From positions 1-64,000 of the forward strand of contig JAFPXD010000057.1 of the NCBI GenBank assembly GCA_017394835.1: a stretch of 64,000 nt of DNA. Direction: 5' to 3'. Positions 62,533 through 64,000 of this stretch are shown piece by piece; the first letter of the stretch is position 1; each line of letters starts with the position of its first letter. A model generated the notes under the pieces. It did no database searches. It was not told the DNA's origin and saw only the letters and a program-made list of their open reading frames with translations. The DNA comes from Clostridia bacterium (GTDB taxonomy: Bacteria > Bacillota > Clostridia > Christensenellales > CAG-138). A program made the translations under genes and the position numbers.

Positions 62533-62557
62533 CAACCGATCGATTATCGGTTACAAT
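62529..62557 (+). promoter_or_regulatory. Promoter of acpP with inverted repeat in the spacer
   Basis: TTGACA (62529-62534), 17 bases, TACAAT (62552-62557). The spacer holds AACCGAT-CGATT-ATCGGTT, a perfect 7-base inverted repeat (62534-62552). A repressor bound there would block the polymerase. The -35 overlaps the plsX stop. Confidence 0.7.
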
Positions 62558-62592
62558 ACGCGATGAATATCCAAGAAAGGCGGTATTTGATA

Positions 62593-62817
62593 ATGTTTGA
62601 AGAGATCCGCAGCGCCATCGCTGCTCAGTTGAACGTCCCCGAGGAGAACATCACCCTCGAGACCCGTTTCGTCGAAGACCTCAAGGCCGATTCTCTCGAC
62701 CTTGTTGAGCTCGTAATGGACCTTGAAGAGCGCTACGGCGTGGAGATCCCCGACGAGCAGCTCGCCGAGGTAAAGACCGTAGGTCAGATCATAGAGCTCA
62801 TCGACAATAACAAATAA
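62593..62817 (+). CDS. acpP: Acyl carrier protein
   Basis: 74 residues from ATG 62593, preceded by GAAAGGCGG; a start at 62563 is less likely. The phosphopantetheine serine is in DSLDLVELVM (about residue 36), with IPDEQLAEVKTVGQII following. It carries growing acyl chains, and provides the substrate for PlsX. Confidence 0.97.
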   Translation: MFEEIRSAIAAQLNVPEENITLETRFVEDLKADSLDLVELVMDLEERYGVEIPDEQLAEVKTVGQIIELIDNNK

Positions 62818-62829
62818 GCTCAACGCATG

Positions 62830-62875
62830 CCAATCGCCTGCATAGGGGCTCCCCGTGCAGGCCCTTGGCTTGTTT
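62830..62875 (+). terminator. Terminator-like hairpin after acpP
   Basis: GCCAATCGCCTGCA and TGCAGGCCCTTGGC pair with an internal mismatch (7-base core), followed by TTGTTTT. It would partly separate rnc-smc from acpP. Confidence 0.55.
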
Positions 62876-62928
62876 TGGAACAGTGCATCACCGCATTTCG
62901 ATTCGGAACCCATCCGCATAAATAAGCT

Positions 62929-63654
62929 ATGAGATTAAACGACAAAAGGCTTGCGGAGCTTGAAGCACTCGAAAGGGATCTCGGCTACCGCTTTAACGAT
63001 AAGGAGCTTTTGAACACGGCTCTTACCCACACTTCATACGTCAAGGGCGAAAACAGGCATACGGGGCATAACGAGCGTCTCGAGTTTTTGGGGGACGCCG
63101 TTTTGGAGCTTACCGTAAGCGAATACCTTTTCATAAACAACCCCGGCATGAACGAGGGGCTTATGACGAGGGTGCGTTCGCGCGCCGTATATGAAAACGC
63201 GCTTTTCGACGCGGCGACGGGCATAAACCTCGGAAACTACCTGCTTTTGAGCCATGGCGAAGAACACACGGGCGGGCGTGAAAAGCCCTCCATCCTTTCG
63301 GATGCGCTCGAAGCCGTAATAGGCGCCATGTATATCGACGGCGGCATTGAGCCCGCAAAAAGGTTCATACTCAGCTTTGCCGTCAGCTTTATAAACGACG
63401 CGATAAGGACCGTCACCGTTAAGGATAACAAGACTCTGCTGCAGGAGTACATCCAGCAGCAGCACGCGGGGTCTCTCGAATATGAGGTCATATCCGTCAC
63501 GGGGCCCGATCATAAGCGCGAATTCACGATAGAGGTTTCCCTGAACGGGAAGCCCTACGGCCGCGGCAAGGGCAGCTCCAAACAGGAAGCGGGACAGAAC
63601 GCCGCCCACGCGACCCTTATTATGCTCGGAGCGGCGGAAGCAAAGGAGAACTAA
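62929..63654 (+). CDS. rnc: Ribonuclease III
   Basis: 241 residues. The signature HNERLEFLGDAVLELTVSEY gives the catalytic acidic residues, DALEAVIGAMYIDGG is the second site, and the C-terminal dsRBD ends with GSSKQEAGQNAAHATLIML. It processes rRNA and double-stranded RNA. No clear ribosome binding site precedes the ATG. Confidence 0.97.
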   Translation: MRLNDKRLAELEALERDLGYRFNDKELLNTALTHTSYVKGENRHTGHNERLEFLGDAVLELTVSEYLFINNPGMNEGLMTRVRSRAVYENALFDAATGINLGNYLLLSHGEEHTGGREKPSILSDALEAVIGAMYIDGGIEPAKRFILSFAVSFINDAIRTVTVKDNKTLLQEYIQQQHAGSLEYEVISVTGPDHKREFTIEVSLNGKPYGRGKGSSKQEAGQNAAHATLIMLGAAEAKEN

Positions 63655-64000
63655 ATGAGATTAACGCAGATAGAGATAAACGGTTTCAAATCCTTTGCGA
63701 AGAAGCAGGAACTCGTCTTTTCGGACGGCATAACCGCCGTCATCGGCCCCAACGGCTGCGGCAAGAGCAACATTGCGGACGCGTTCCGCTTCGTTTTGGG
63801 CGAGCAGAGCGCAAGGGCGCTGCGCGGCAAGAAGGTCGAAGATTTCATATTCGGAGGCACCGAGAAGCGCCGCCCCCTTTCCTATTGCGAAGTATCGCTG
63901 CATTTCGATAATACCGACGGCGAGCTCAAGACCCCCTATCAGGAGGTCTGCATCACGAGGCGCGCCTACCGTTCGGGCGAAAGCGAGTATTACATCAACC
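63655..64000 (+). CDS. smc: Chromosome partition protein SMC, N-terminal part
   Basis: ATG 63655 follows the rnc stop directly, and the frame stays open to the window end (115 codons). It encodes the SMC head: IEINGFKSFAKK, GPNGCGKSNIADAFRFVLGE (Walker A) and the SLHFDNTDGEL segment. Full-length SMC has about 1,180 residues; the rest lies outside. It condenses and segregates the chromosome. Confidence 0.97.
   Translation, partial: MRLTQIEINGFKSFAKKQELVFSDGITAVIGPNGCGKSNIADAFRFVLGEQSARALRGKKVEDFIFGGTEKRRPLSYCEVSLHFDNTDGELKTPYQEVCITRRAYRSGESEYYIN

Overview
The window looks like a chromosomal segment of an uncultured, spore-forming member of the Clostridia (Bacillota). The evidence is the gene order of the translation and SRP block (rpsP-khpA-rimM-trmD-rplS-rbgA-rnhB ... 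dprA-topA-trmFO-hslVU), the spore genes (SpoVAD, SpoVAE, a SleB-type hydrolase), AGGAGG ribosome binding sites, TTGACA/TATAAT promoters, and many short-lipobox lipoproteins. The genus cannot be named from the sequence.

Layout. (1) 1-5.4 kb: the 3' end of an unknown gene, then a minus-strand operon (5402 to 442) of small membrane proteins and lipoproteins (DUF4358-like, DHHW family) with an ECF sigma factor and its likely membrane anti-sigma partner. (2) 5.4-21.2 kb: accessory DNA. Two related mobile elements of Tn4451/TnpX type face each other. Element A (about 6.2-12.2 kb, plus strand) carries a RepA-like ATPase, MobC, a MobP-type relaxase, ParB, TnpW and a large serine recombinase broken by a one-base deletion. 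Element B (about 14.8-19.7 kb, minus strand) carries MobC, a VapE-type helicase/primase in the relaxase position, ParB, TnpW and an intact recombinase, with a divergent XRE/ImmA-type regulator and protease pair (19.85-20.95 kb). Between them lies a small cargo block (12.2-14.6 kb). A conserved hairpin plus CCCTATGCCGC core, a candidate oriT, precedes both mobC genes and occurs once more as an orphan at 21.1 kb. (3) 21.3-26.7 kb: single genes (phosphatase-like lipoprotein, flavodoxin-fold oxidoreductase, DAACS symporter with an extra N-terminal domain, a chimeric M15-like lipoprotein, a DUF3089 hydrolase). (4) 27.5-33.5 kb: a second ECF-sigma operon with anti-sigma-like protein, DUF6034-like lipoprotein, and an ABC-2 transporter. 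(5) 34-40.3 kb: tRNA-Tyr, type II pantothenate kinase, VanW protein, SpoVAE/SpoVAD, KDPG aldolase, TrmL. (6) 40.3-61.4 kb: a long minus-strand housekeeping block from ylxM-ffh to hslU, interrupted by two carbohydrate-binding/GT39-like membrane glycosyltransferases and a GtrA protein, ending in a SleB-type hydrolase. (7) 61.5-64 kb: plsX, acpP, rnc and the start of smc, transcribed divergently from ylxM-ffh.

How it fits together. Each mobile element lacks or has damaged something its partner retains: A has a relaxase but a frameshifted recombinase, B has an intact recombinase but no relaxase. Their tnpW, recombinase and terminal sequences are close enough that action in trans is plausible; this is the most interesting hypothesis in the window. 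The two ECF-sigma operons each pair a sigma factor with a single-pass anti-sigma-like protein and exported or envelope proteins, suggesting envelope sensing. The housekeeping block is ordinary in content, but its order is rearranged relative to the familiar Firmicutes arrangement.
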